Positions 1-8,064 of a stretch of 64,000 bases of DNA are shown in pieces. Made by a program: the position numbers and the translations under genes. The first letter of the stretch is position 1. Every line of letters begins with the position of its first letter. The stretch spans positions 1 through 64,000 of the forward strand of contig NZ_JACONZ010000005.1 in NCBI RefSeq assembly GCF_014287275.1. Direction: 5' to 3'. A model generated the notes under the pieces. The model did no database searches, was not told the DNA's origin, and was given only the letters and a program-made list of their open reading frames with translations. The stretch is from Anaerofilum hominis (GTDB lineage: Bacteria > Bacillota > Clostridia > Oscillospirales > Ruminococcaceae).

Positions 1-164
1 CGCTTGCGTCCTTTTGTGAATTACTTTAAAGGAATTTTTTATTTTTACGAGCAGGTTTCTTCCTGCTCTAAGGGTTCCTTCAAGCTTCTTCCTATATTGT
101 TTAATTTTCAAGGTCCTGTACTCCAAAACTTTGGAGGTTTTGCTGTGCTCACTTCCGTGGGACA
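1..164 (-). ncRNA. rRNA operon leader with antitermination-like segment
   Basis: Minus-strand transcript downstream of the consensus promoter. It holds a hairpin at 121-136 (CTCCAAA/TTTGGAG), a segment around 97-113 reading CCTTGAAAATTAAACAA, which resembles the motif that precedes 16S genes in Clostridia, and a second hairpin at 49-68 (GAGCAGG/CCTGCTC). No 16S sequence is inside the window, so the assignment rests on the promoter and the leader motif only. Confidence 0.65.
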
Positions 165-201
165 GCTTATTTATTATAGCGTACTTGGTTTCGCTTGTCA
201 A
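165..201 (-). promoter_or_regulatory. rRNA operon promoter (perfect consensus)
   Basis: On the minus strand a perfect -35 TTGACA (196-201) and perfect -10 TATAAT (173-178) are separated by exactly 17 bp, with AT-rich DNA upstream. Transcription would run leftward out of the window. The leader that follows resembles clostridial pre-16S leaders, so I read this as the promoter of an rRNA operon whose 16S gene begins beyond position 1. Confidence 0.8.
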
Positions 202-405
202 GCACTTTTTGGAATTTTTTTGAATTCTTTTTTGTGCCCGGCCTGCCGGCCTTTCCGCTATGGTTGCGGCCCCGCTTGGGGCAGCTCGATTATGATACCA
301 CACTCCGCCCACGAAAGTCAACACCTTTTTTCAAAAAATCTGCGCGCCCGCCCCGTCTCTTTCGGCGGCCCTCTTTTTTGCCCCGCCGCTTGGTCCGCTC
401 TTTCT

Positions 406-429
406 CCCTATATAATGTAATATATAGGG
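406..429. repeat. Perfect AT-rich palindrome downstream of the XRE gene
   Basis: CCCTATATA (406-414) and TATATAGGG (421-429) form a perfect 9-bp inverted repeat around a 6-nt centre. It lies 21 bp past the XRE stop codon, between that gene and the rRNA promoter. There is no T-run, so it is not a normal terminator. It could be an operator; the rest of 202-450 shows no gene. Confidence 0.5.
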
Positions 430-450
430 ACATCGGGCGGCATCCCCGCT

Positions 451-1323
451 TCAGCCCCCGGATCTCCGGTTGGCAAACGCCTGAAAGACGAGCGAGGCCA
501 ACAGCAAGATCGAGATCGCGGCACCTGTCACGGTCCCATACGCCACGCCCAAAAGCACAACGGGGGCGGCCGAGCACAAAAGGGCGGCGGCCGTGCAGAG
601 GAACGCCGCATTTTGCAGTTTTGCCGTTCTCAGCCTTTTTGCCAGCAGAAAGATCGAGAGCCCCCCGGCTGAAACGGTCAGCACCGCTGTCAAAAGCGGA
701 AAAAAGTTTGCATAGCCAAACGGCGTCAGGCTAAAGTAGGAAAACGTTTCTCTGACCGTTTCCCCCGGACCAGGCGCAAAGATCAGAACCGCTCCCCAGG
801 GCGTGGCCTCCAGGACAAGCGCCGCCGTCAACGCGGCACAGGCAAGAACACCTGCCAGACGGGTGGAGAGCCGGAAAGGCCTCCCGGGCGCTCTTCCAAA
901 AAAGAGCAAGGCCCCCACAGCCGTGACGGCGATCCCCAGCAGGCAGATCTCCGGCAGCAGCGGGCCTCTGACCGCGAGCACCAGCGGGGACGCCGCTATG
1001 CAGGCGCCGATGAGCGCCGTCAGGGCCCCAAACGTTTTTCTGCCCATCCGCCCGGCATAGCCGAGCGCTTCCACGACCGCGCTGTCCGCCTGTTCCCCGG
1101 CGTTTTCGGGCTCGATCTTCTCCCCCTTTACAATTTCCGCGACCGACACGTCCAGCGCCTGCGCGAGCGGCTGCAAAACGGAAACATCGGGAAATCCCCT
1201 TCCCGTCTCCCACCGTGAGACAGCCTTGTCGGTGACTCCTATTTCCTCCGCCAGTTCCTTTTGCGTCATCTTCTGTTTTTTGCGTGAAGCCGCCAGAAAA
1301 GCTCCTGTTTTTTTCAGGTCCAT
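451..1323 (-). CDS. XRE-family HTH regulator with multi-pass membrane domain
   Basis: 290 aa. Residues about 5-60 are a Cro/CI-type helix-turn-helix (KMTQKELAEEIGVTDKAVSRWETGRGFPD), closest to the subgroup that pairs such an HTH with a membrane tail. From about residue 97 onward there are roughly six hydrophobic segments. The ATG is preceded by GGGAGG. The usual reading is a membrane-tethered transcription factor whose activity depends on an envelope signal, but the ligand cannot be told from sequence. It stands alone between an rRNA operon promoter and a divergent coaX-like gene. Confidence 0.85.
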   Translation of the reverse strand: MDLKKTGAFLAASRKKQKMTQKELAEEIGVTDKAVSRWETGRGFPDVSVLQPLAQALDVSVAEIVKGEKIEPENAGEQADSAVVEALGYAGRMGRKTFGALTALIGACIAASPLVLAVRGPLLPEICLLGIAVTAVGALLFFGRAPGRPFRLSTRLAGVLACAALTAALVLEATPWGAVLIFAPGPGETVRETFSYFSLTPFGYANFFPLLTAVLTVSAGGLSIFLLAKRLRTAKLQNAAFLCTAAALLCSAAPVVLLGVAYGTVTGAAISILLLASLVFQAFANRRSGG

Positions 1324-1353
1324 GCCGCCGCCTCCCTGTGTTTTCCTGTCTTA

Positions 1354-1382
1354 ACTATAGCGTCTTGACCGAAAAAAGTCAC
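1354..1382 (-). promoter_or_regulatory. Promoter of the XRE regulator gene
   Basis: On the minus strand GTGACT (1377-1382), a 17-bp spacer and TATAGT (1354-1359) lie about 30 bp upstream of the XRE start codon. Confidence 0.55.
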
Positions 1383-1555
1383 TCTATGCTTCCTAGAGCC
1401 GGCTTTTTGGCGGTCAACTACGGCGCCGGGCGGCCGGCCGCCCGGGGCGCGGGGCGCATTTTGACCGCGGCGGCGCGGGAACAGTTTTTCTTCCCATTTC
1501 GCTTGCCTTTTGCCGCTCTTTGCTGTAGGATAAGGGGCGGAAAGGGGGAAGCGCT

Positions 1556-2335
1556 GTGTTTCTCGCCATCAATATCGGCAACGCCAACATCCTTGCGGCC
1601 GCTTATGAGGGCCGGGAGAAGCTTTTTTGCTCCCAGCTGCGCACCGACCCGCTCAAGACCGCGGACGAATACGCCATCGGGCTGAAAAACCTGCTGCAGC
1701 TTTACGGCTTTTCCCCCGACCAGCTGGAGGGGGCGATCCTCAGCTGCGTGGCCCCCGCCCTGGCCGGCACCCTGCGCCAGGCGGTGCGCCTGCTGCGGGA
1801 GGTGCGGGTCCTCACCGTGGGCCCGGGCCTGAAAACCGGCCTCAACATCCGCATCGACAACCCCGCCGAGCTGGGCGCCGATATCGTGGCCACCGCCGTC
1901 GCGGCGCTGGAGCGCTATCCCGTGCCCAGCCTGTTGGTGAACTTTGACACCGCGATCACGGTCATGGGGCTGGACGAGCGGCGCAGCCTGATCGGGGGCT
2001 GTATCTCGCCCGGCGTGCGCCTCTCTCTGGAGGCGCTCTACACCCACGCGGCCCAGCTGCCCCAGATCGACCTGACCCGCCGCCCCGGCAGCGTGGCCGG
2101 CACCAGCACGGTGGCCAGCATGGAGGCGGGCCTGATCCTGGGCACCGCGTCGATGGTGGACGGGCTGATCGACCGCTTTGCCGCCCTGTTCGGCTGCGCG
2201 CCCGCCGTGATCGCCACCGGCGAGCTCTGCCGCTCCATCACCGCGCACTGCGCCCACAGCATCCAGGTGGATGAAGATCTGCTCACCGACGGCCTGGCGC
2301 TGATCTATCTGCGCAACGCGCGGGGCCCCGCATAA
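1556..2335 (+). CDS. coaX: Type III pantothenate kinase-like protein (CoaX family), altered active site
   Basis: 259 aa, normal for CoaX, which phosphorylates pantothenate in the first step of coenzyme A synthesis. GTG start at 1556 with AGGGGG just upstream. Family landmarks are recognisable: NIGNAN at residues 6-11 (family DxGNTN), LGADIVAT near 102 (family GADRxAN), NFDTAIT near 129 (family DxGTAxT), GGCISPG near 147, and a GTSTVASM segment. The Asp in the first and third motifs is Asn here, and the Gly after it is Asp in the third. The Asp of GAD is kept. This may be a divergent kinase or a non-catalytic paralogue. The next gene is an ECF vitamin transporter subunit, which supports a link to pantothenate. 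Confidence 0.8.
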   Translation: MFLAINIGNANILAAAYEGREKLFCSQLRTDPLKTADEYAIGLKNLLQLYGFSPDQLEGAILSCVAPALAGTLRQAVRLLREVRVLTVGPGLKTGLNIRIDNPAELGADIVATAVAALERYPVPSLLVNFDTAITVMGLDERRSLIGGCISPGVRLSLEALYTHAAQLPQIDLTRRPGSVAGTSTVASMEAGLILGTASMVDGLIDRFAALFGCAPAVIATGELCRSITAHCAHSIQVDEDLLTDGLALIYLRNARGPA

Positions 2336-2514
2336 CAGCGGCGGCCGCGCGGCGATGTTCTTCCCGCGCGGCAGGGCCTCTGCAGGCCGGCCGTCTGCCT
2401 TTTCCCGATGCATCCGCGCCCCGGGGGAGCGGTCCCCCGCCCGGCGTGTCTGCATAAATTTGATTGCGCTGTATCCGCCGGCAGGGCGGAACGGCAGCAA
2501 GGAGGAATTCTTTT

Positions 2515-3114
2515 ATGAAAAACCGCACCAATACCCTGCGCATGACGCAGCTGGCGCTGCTCATCGCCATCGAGGTGGTGATGGCGCTGACCCCGCTGGG
2601 CTTCCTGATGATCCCGCCCATCGCAGCCACCCTGATGCACATCCCGGTCATCGTGGGGGGCATTCTGCTGGGGCCGGGCTGCGGAGCGATCCTGGGGGGC
2701 GTTTTTGGCCTCACCGCGCTCTGGAAAGCCTCCACTGCGGCCACCAGCCCGGTCGATATGGCTTTCAGCCCTTTTCTCAGCGGCAAGCCGCTGGCCAGCC
2801 TGGTGATGTGCCTCGTGCCCCGCATCCTGCTGGGGATCATCGCCGCCCTGCTTTTCAGGGCGTTTCTCAAGCTCTTTAAGGGCAGAGAGGGCCTTTCCAT
2901 CGGCGCGGCGGCCGTGCTGTCCACCATCTGCCACACCGTGATGGTGCTGGGCTGTCTGGCCCTGTTCTTCCGCGAGTTCGGCATGGGCGTAATGAGCGTG
3001 GTCCTCTCGCTGGTCACCGTCTCCAGCGCTGCCGAGATGCTCATCGCCGCAGTGGTCGCCATCGCTCTCTGCGTGCCGCTGCGGGCTTACCTCAAGCGCA
3101 GTTCCCGCAGCTGA
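2515..3114 (+). CDS. ECF transporter S component, probably pantothenate (PanT-like)
   Basis: 199 aa integral membrane protein. I chose ATG 2515 because AAGGAGG lies at 2499-2505; the longer reading frame has no ribosome binding site. The N-terminus TLRMTQLALLIAIEVVM and the following TPLGF...HIPVIVGGILLGPGCGAILGGVFGL are typical of S components of group II energy-coupling-factor importers, with about six membrane segments. Such proteins bind a vitamin and share a separate EcfAAT module, which is not in the window. Position just after a coaX-like gene suggests pantothenate; this is inference from context. Confidence 0.8.
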   Translation: MKNRTNTLRMTQLALLIAIEVVMALTPLGFLMIPPIAATLMHIPVIVGGILLGPGCGAILGGVFGLTALWKASTAATSPVDMAFSPFLSGKPLASLVMCLVPRILLGIIAALLFRAFLKLFKGREGLSIGAAAVLSTICHTVMVLGCLALFFREFGMGVMSVVLSLVTVSSAAEMLIAAVVAIALCVPLRAYLKRSSRS

Positions 3115-3123
3115 AGCCCTATT

Positions 3124-3153
3124 AAAAGGCCCTCTCACAGCGGGGGCCTTTTT
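3124..3153 (+). terminator. Intrinsic terminator after the ECF S component gene
   Basis: AAAAGGCCC (3124-3132) pairs with GGGGGCCTTTT, followed by a T-run to about 3153, starting 10 bp after the stop codon. Confidence 0.8.
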
Positions 3154-3179
3154 CTTTTTCGCCATTTTTCGTCTTTCGC

Positions 3180-3208
3180 TTTACCCCGCGCCTATTTTAT
3201 ATTATACT
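3180..3208 (+). promoter_or_regulatory. Promoter of udk
   Basis: TTTACC (3180-3185), 17-bp spacer, TATACT (3203-3208), about 90 bp upstream of the udk start codon. Confidence 0.55.
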
Positions 3209-3299
3209 GGTTTTTAAATAAACCGCTGCGCCGGGCCCCTGCCGTCAGGAGGGGCCCGCGCGCAGAGCGCTGGTGTGCAGTGAAAGGATGGAACTGGAT

Positions 3300-3923
3300 A
3301 TGGAGACGATGGTGATCGGCATCGCGGGCGGTACCGGCAGCGGCAAAACGACCCTGACCGACCGGCTGAAGCGGCATTTTGGAGACGACGTGAGCGTGGT
3401 TTACCACGACAACTACTATAAAAGTCACGACGATCTGACCTACGAGCAGCGCTGTGATCTGAACTACGACCATCCGGACGCTTTCGACACCGACCTGCTC
3501 ATCGAACACCTGGCCGCGCTGCGCGCCGGCGAGGAGATCGACTGCCCGGTCTATGACTTTACGGTGCACAACCGTTCGGACAAGACCCTGCGCATCAAAC
3601 CCTCCCGGGTGCTTCTCATCGAGGGGATCCTGATCTTTCAAAACCGGGCGCTGCGCGACCTGATGGACATCAAGATCTTTGTGGACACCGACGCCGACGT
3701 GCGGCTGCTGCGCCGCCTCTCCCGCGATGTAAAAGAGCGCGGGCGCAGCCTGGACTCGGTGGTGACCCAGTACCTCTCCACCGTCAAGCCCATGCACGAA
3801 CAGTTCGTGGAGCCGTCCAAGCGCGCGGCGGATATCATCGTGCTGGAGGGCGGCCACAACAACGTGGCGCTGGACATGATCATCCAGCGGGTAGAGCGGC
3901 ATCTCGCGGGCAATGAAAAGTAG
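3300..3923 (+). CDS. udk: Uridine kinase
   Basis: 207 aa. Phosphorylates uridine and cytidine to UMP and CMP in pyrimidine salvage. A Walker A motif GGTGSGKTT lies at about residues 9-17, followed by VVYHDNYYKSH, DHPDAFD and DYDFTVHNRS-like substrate-binding stretches, and RLLRRLSRDVKERGRSLDSV in the lid region. ATG 3300 has AAAGGATGG at an 8-9 nt spacing; an in-frame ATG at 3288 is too close to the same site. Monocistronic, with its own promoter and a strong terminator. Confidence 0.92.
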   Translation: METMVIGIAGGTGSGKTTLTDRLKRHFGDDVSVVYHDNYYKSHDDLTYEQRCDLNYDHPDAFDTDLLIEHLAALRAGEEIDCPVYDFTVHNRSDKTLRIKPSRVLLIEGILIFQNRALRDLMDIKIFVDTDADVRLLRRLSRDVKERGRSLDSVVTQYLSTVKPMHEQFVEPSKRAADIIVLEGGHNNVALDMIIQRVERHLAGNEK

Positions 3924-4040
3924 GCCCGCAGAACGCGCCGTCCGCCCTTGACGGCTGCCGGGGGACGAGCCGTCAAAGCCGGTCCCTTTGCATCAGTTTT
4001 TGCGGACCGGCCGCTGTATCCGCCAACCAAAAACGGTCAA

Positions 4041-4077
4041 AAGAAGGTGAGGCGCCCACAGGCGCCCCACCTTCTTT
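4041..4077. terminator. Bidirectional terminator between udk and pgmB
   Basis: AAGAAGGTGAGGCGCC pairs with GGCGCCCCACCTTCTTT around a short CACA loop. T-rich tracts follow on both strands, so it can serve udk (plus) and pgmB (minus). Confidence 0.8.
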
Positions 4078-4315
4078 GTTTTATTGTCCCTCGCTGGCGC
4101 ATCTCATCTCCCGCCGTGCGGGCAAAAGCAAAGCCCCTTGCCCGATGCCGGGCAGCGCCCAGCCCGGGCCGGGACCTGCCGCGGCCGTCAAATTTTGTAC
4201 ACCGCCGATCCGTCCGCCTGCAGGCAGGGGGACGACCGGCTGGAAAAGAGACCCCGCCCTTTCTGAAAAGGCTGCCGGCAGAACTTCTTTCCCCCTCCTG
4301 CCCGCGCGCCGGACC

Positions 4316-4993
4316 TTACCGGGTTCCGCCCTTTTCCCTCTTTTCTGCAAGGCGGCGCTCGATCTCACTGAGATCAGCCCCCTGCAGCCCCGGAAGACAG
4401 AGGTCCGCTTCCGGCAGGTCTTTTTTGTCGCCGATCCCCACTGCGGGCATGCCGCCTGCATGCGCCGCCTCTATCCCCGCACGCGCATCCTCAAAGACGA
4501 TGCACTCCCCCGGGGCCAGCCCCAGCGCTTTCGCTCCCTGCAGAAACACCTCCGGGTCGGGTTTTGCGCTGTGGACCGCCGTGCCGTCCACGATCGCGTC
4601 AAACAGCTCCAGCAGTTCCAGCCGCTCGAGGATCAGGCGGCTGTTCCTGCTTGCGCTGCCCAGCGCGATCCTGTAGTCCTTTTTCCGCGCCTGCTGCAAA
4701 AAATCGCACACACCGGGCAGGATCTCCCGGCGGGTCATCTGCCGGATGCAGGAGAGATAATACTCATTTTTGCGGGCACAGTATTCCGCCCTTTTTCCCG
4801 CCTCCATCTTCCTGCCGCCCAGTTCCAGCAGGATCTCAAAGCTGCGCTCCCGGCTGACCCCTTTCAGCCTTTCGTTGTCCTGCAGCGTAAACGGGAGCCC
4901 CAGTTCCTGTGCAATTTTGCTCCAGGCCAAATAGTGATATTTTGCCGTGTCCACCAGCACGCCATCCAGATCGAAAAGCAATCCCCGATGCAT
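4316..4993 (-). CDS. pgmB: Beta-phosphoglucomutase
   Basis: 225 aa HAD-superfamily enzyme. It interconverts beta-glucose 1-phosphate and glucose 6-phosphate, usually downstream of phosphorolysis of maltose, trehalose or kojibiose-type sugars. The nucleophile motif FDLDGVLVDTA lies at residues 6-16, followed by YHYLAWSKIAQELG and LKGVSRERSFEILL, a cap signature closely matching known beta-PGMs. GSASRNS supplies motif II and FEDARAGIEAA the acidic motif. I start at ATG 4993 (GGGAG upstream) because the longer frame adds 29 unrelated residues. It diverges from the sugar ABC operon, which suggests joint control. Confidence 0.85.
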   Translation of the reverse strand: MHRGLLFDLDGVLVDTAKYHYLAWSKIAQELGLPFTLQDNERLKGVSRERSFEILLELGGRKMEAGKRAEYCARKNEYYLSCIRQMTRREILPGVCDFLQQARKKDYRIALGSASRNSRLILERLELLELFDAIVDGTAVHSAKPDPEVFLQGAKALGLAPGECIVFEDARAGIEAAHAGGMPAVGIGDKKDLPEADLCLPGLQGADLSEIERRLAEKREKGGTR

Positions 4994-5070
4994 CGTTTTC
5001 TCCCTTCTCTTCAAAGCCCGTCTTCGGCGCTCCTGTCCGCCGTCCCAGGGCGCCTGCTGAAATCGCTCTA

Positions 5071-5099
5071 AGGATAGCACATGCTCTTTACTTTTTCAA
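5071..5099 (-). promoter_or_regulatory. Promoter of pgmB
   Basis: On the minus strand TTGAAA (5094-5099), 17-bp spacer, TATCCT (5071-5076), about 80 bp upstream of the pgmB start. It is divergent from the ABC operon promoter at 5267-5295. The AT-rich 5095-5260 interval between them is the natural place for a ROK regulator to bind, but I could not identify a convincing operator. Confidence 0.65.
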
Positions 5100-5266
5100 C
5101 TATTTTTATAAAAGTATATTCGTTTCATTTTCTGCCCTCTGTTTTACATTCGTTAAAATAAACTATTTTTTCCATCGAACTTTTGCAAAAACTTTTATTT
5201 TATTGTTTTTTCTGCCAACGTCCGTAAAAGCATTTGAGTTATTTTTCCGAAAATGACAACTCCCCC

Positions 5267-5295
5267 TTGACTTTCCGACGGGCTTCGCCTATTCT
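5267..5295 (+). promoter_or_regulatory. Promoter of the sugar ABC operon
   Basis: TTGACT (5267-5272), 17-bp spacer, TATTCT (5290-5295), followed by about 90 bp of leader to the ATG at 5388. Confidence 0.7.
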
Positions 5296-5387
5296 TTATG
5301 CAATGTCATTTGCAAAAGTTGTTTGGCGTTTTGCCAGACCCCTTGCAGACAAGAAAACACTTTCACCTGAAATTGGAGGAAAACAGA

Positions 5388-6419
5388 ATGAAAAAGATCC
5401 TTTCCCTGCTTCTCTGTGCAGCTCTGGTGTTCTCCCTAGCCGCCTGCGGCGGCTCGGGTTCGTCGTCGGTCAGCTCTTCGGCCGGCGCTGCGGCGGGCGG
5501 TTCTTCCGCTTCCCAGGGCGGTGAGGCGCCCCTGATCGGCTACTCTCTCAACTCGATGGACAGCACGATGAAGCAGATGGCCGACTTTTTTGAAGAGACT
5601 GCAAAGGCCGCCGGCTGGGAACCGGTTCTGCTGAACGCCAACGGCGACGTCTCCGCCGAACTGTCCAATGTGGAATCCCTGATCAATATGGGCTGCAAGG
5701 CCGTTGTGATCATGGGCTGCGACAACGAGGGCAGCGCCCCCGCCGTCAAGGCCTGCGGCGACGCAGGCGTGCCCTGTATCGTTGCCGGCCGCGCCATCAA
5801 TGCGGACGAGGCCTCTTATTATACCTTTGTATCCGGCGACCATCACCTGGCCGGCGAGGTACAGGCCAAGTTCGTCAACGACTATCTTGCCGCCAACCCC
5901 GACACCGTGCTGAACGTGGGCTTCATCTACGGCCAGTCCGGCAGTTCCAGCGTTGCGGCCCGCTATCAGGGCTTTGAGGACGATTGCCTGAGCCTGCCTG
6001 AAAATGAGGGCCGGGTAAACCTGGTCGCGGAACAATACGCCGAGTTTGACGCTGAAAAGGCCTACAACATCACCACCGACATGCTGTCGACCCACCCTGA
6101 GATCAACTGCTTCGTCACCCAGACTGACGACCAGGCCGGCGGCATCATCAACGCCATCAAAGCCCAGGGCTTACCTGTGGAAGATTTCCTCATCGTGTCC
6201 ATCGATTGCTCCAGCACCGGCATCGACTATCTCAAGAGCGGTGAGCTGGACGCCACCGTCTTGATGGCGATGCGCCAGCTGGCGGTCACCGCTGCCGACT
6301 ATGTGCAGAAAGCGCTGGACGGCGAGACGGTGGAAAAGGCCAACCCTATCCCCGAGTACTACCAGCTTGCCACCGCTGAAAACGTCGACGAGCTTTTGAA
6401 AGCCAACGGGATGGCCTGA
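5388..6419 (+). CDS. Sugar ABC transporter substrate-binding lipoprotein
   Basis: 343 aa. Signal peptide MKKILSLLLCAALVFSLAAC with lipobox LAAC, so it is a lipoprotein held at the outer membrane leaflet. A Ser/Gly/Ala linker (residues about 21-50) leads into a periplasmic-binding-protein type I (RbsB/Peripla_BP_4) domain: LIGYSLNSMDSTMKQMADFFEE, ALVIM-like GCKAVVIMGCDNEG and IVSIDCSSTGIDYLKSGELDATV. ATG 5388 has TTGGAGGA upstream. It opens an operon with a ribose-type ATPase and permease. The sugar is not determined by sequence; the GH3 and beta-PGM neighbours suggest a glucoside or oligosaccharide breakdown product. Confidence 0.88.
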   Translation: MKKILSLLLCAALVFSLAACGGSGSSSVSSSAGAAAGGSSASQGGEAPLIGYSLNSMDSTMKQMADFFEETAKAAGWEPVLLNANGDVSAELSNVESLINMGCKAVVIMGCDNEGSAPAVKACGDAGVPCIVAGRAINADEASYYTFVSGDHHLAGEVQAKFVNDYLAANPDTVLNVGFIYGQSGSSSVAARYQGFEDDCLSLPENEGRVNLVAEQYAEFDAEKAYNITTDMLSTHPEINCFVTQTDDQAGGIINAIKAQGLPVEDFLIVSIDCSSTGIDYLKSGELDATVLMAMRQLAVTAADYVQKALDGETVEKANPIPEYYQLATAENVDELLKANGMA

Positions 6420-6438
6420 GCCGCAAAGATCCAAGCGA

Positions 6439-6466
6439 TACCGGGGGACAGCGATGTTCCCCGGTA
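6439..6466 (+). promoter_or_regulatory. Intercistronic hairpin between binding protein and ATPase genes
   Basis: TACCGGGGGA (6439-6448) pairs with TTCCCCGGTA (6457-6466). No long T-run follows. A stem at this place commonly stabilises the upstream message or partly terminates, giving more binding protein than ATPase; that role is inferred. Confidence 0.6.
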
Positions 6467-6540
6467 CCTTTATCCAGCGGGCATCGCCACAGGGCGCGGC
6501 GTGGGCGTCCCCTGTGCGGCTGGCCCGTGAAAGGTGGAAA

Positions 6541-8064
6541 ATGATGAAACTACTGGAAGCAAAGGGAATCAACAAACGGTTCTATTCGACCTGCGCTCTC
6601 TCAGATGTGGACTTTGACCTGGAAGAAGGCGAAGTGCTGGCACTGGCGGGGGAAAACGGCGCCGGCAAATCCACGATGATGAACGTGCTGCTGGGCATCC
6701 ACCGGCCGGACGAGGGCGCCATGACCCTTGCAGGCAGGCCCTATGCCCCCAAAGGGCCTCACGACGCTCTTCAGCAGGGCATCTCGATGATCCATCAGGA
6801 GCTGCGCCTGGTGCCCAGCATGACTGTTGCCGACAACGTCTGGATCGGGCGGGTCAAAAACTTTTCCAGCGGAGGGATCTATTTCCCCGAGCGCTGTGTG
6901 GAGGCAAGCCGAAAGCTGTTTGAAGAATACGGGATCGAGCTGAATCCCAAAGAGCGGGTCGCCAATCTGAGCGTGGCCCAGATGCAGATGGTAGAGATCG
7001 CGCGCGCAGTCTCTTACGATTCCAAGATCGTCATCATGGACGAGCCCACCAGCGCTCTGTCGGATAAAGAGGTGGAGGTGCTCTACAAGATCATTCGCCG
7101 CCTCTCTGCGGCGGGCAAATCGATCATCTTCATCTCCCACAAACTGGAAGAGGTTTTTGAGATCGCCGACCGGGTGACGATCTTCCGCGACGGCCGCAAG
7201 ATCAGCACGCAGCGGGTGGCGGACATCACGATGACCGACCTGATCAACGGTATCGCCGGGCGGGAGGTCAAAGACCTCTATCCCAAGCTGGACGTCCCCC
7301 GCGGAGAAAAGGTATTGGAGGTGCGCGGCATCTCCAAGGCGGGGACGTTCAGCGACATCAGCTTTGACGTGCATGCCGGCGAGATCGTGGGATTCTGCGG
7401 TCTGGTGGGCGCCGGACGCACCGAGATCATGAACGGCATCTACGGCATCGACCCCATTGACAGCGGAGAGGTCCTGCTAGAGGGCCGGCCCGCTCTCAGC
7501 CGTACCCCCCGTCAGGCGCTTGACCACGGCATTGCCATGGTCACCGAGGACCGGCTGCGCCGCGGCGTTATCGTCAAGATGAACGTCAAGCTGAATATGA
7601 CCCTCGCTTACTTCTATAAGATCTGCAGAGGCACCTTTATCGATCGCCGCCGGGAGACCCGGGACGCCTCCGATATGATCAAGACCCTGCGGGTCAAGAC
7701 CGCGGGGCCCGAGATGCCCATCTGGTCTCTTTCCGGCGGCAACCAGCAAAAGGTGATGGTGGGCCGCGCCCTGCTGACCCGGCCAAAGGTGCTCATCCTG
7801 GACGAGCCCACCCGGGGCGTGGACGTGGGGGCAAAAAGCGAGATCTATCAATACTGCAACCAGCTGGCGAAAGAGGGGATGGCCATTATTCTCATCTCCA
7901 GCGACCTGCCGGAGGTCATGGGCATGAGCGACCGCCTGCTGGTGGTGCGCGAGGGCCGCATCGTGGGGCGCCACAGCCGCGGTGAGGCCACGGCAGAACA
8001 GTTGATGGCCGAGATGTTCGGCCTCTCATCTACTACGCAGAATACGGAGGGCTCATCCAAATGA
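6541..8064 (+). CDS. Sugar ABC transporter ATP-binding protein (RbsA/MglA type)
   Basis: 507 aa double ATPase energising monosaccharide import. First nucleotide-binding domain: Walker A GENGAGKST near residues 36-44, signature-like LSVAQMQMVEIARA and Walker B VIMDEPTSAL. Second domain: CGLVGAGRTE in place of a full Walker A, which is usual in this family, signature LSGGNQQKVMVGRAL and Walker B LILDEPTRGVDVG. Start is ATG 6541 or 6544; AAGGTGG at 6531-6537 serves either. Overlaps the permease gene by 4 nt. Confidence 0.9.
   Translation: MMKLLEAKGINKRFYSTCALSDVDFDLEEGEVLALAGENGAGKSTMMNVLLGIHRPDEGAMTLAGRPYAPKGPHDALQQGISMIHQELRLVPSMTVADNVWIGRVKNFSSGGIYFPERCVEASRKLFEEYGIELNPKERVANLSVAQMQMVEIARAVSYDSKIVIMDEPTSALSDKEVEVLYKIIRRLSAAGKSIIFISHKLEEVFEIADRVTIFRDGRKISTQRVADITMTDLINGIAGREVKDLYPKLDVPRGEKVLEVRGISKAGTFSDISFDVHAGEIVGFCGLVGAGRTEIMNGIYGIDPIDSGEVLLEGRPALSRTPRQALDHGIAMVTEDRLRRGVIVKMNVKLNMTLAYFYKICRGTFIDRRRETRDASDMIKTLRVKTAGPEMPIWSLSGGNQQKVMVGRALLTRPKVLILDEPTRGVDVGAKSEIYQYCNQLAKEGMAIILISSDLPEVMGMSDRLLVVREGRIVGRHSRGEATAEQLMAEMFGLSSTTQNTEGSSK

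Noticed and set aside
1427..1444. Perfect palindrome CGGGCGGCCGGCCGCCCG upstream of coaX as a terminator or operator
   Set aside because: No T-run follows, and such GC palindromes are expected by chance in this composition.
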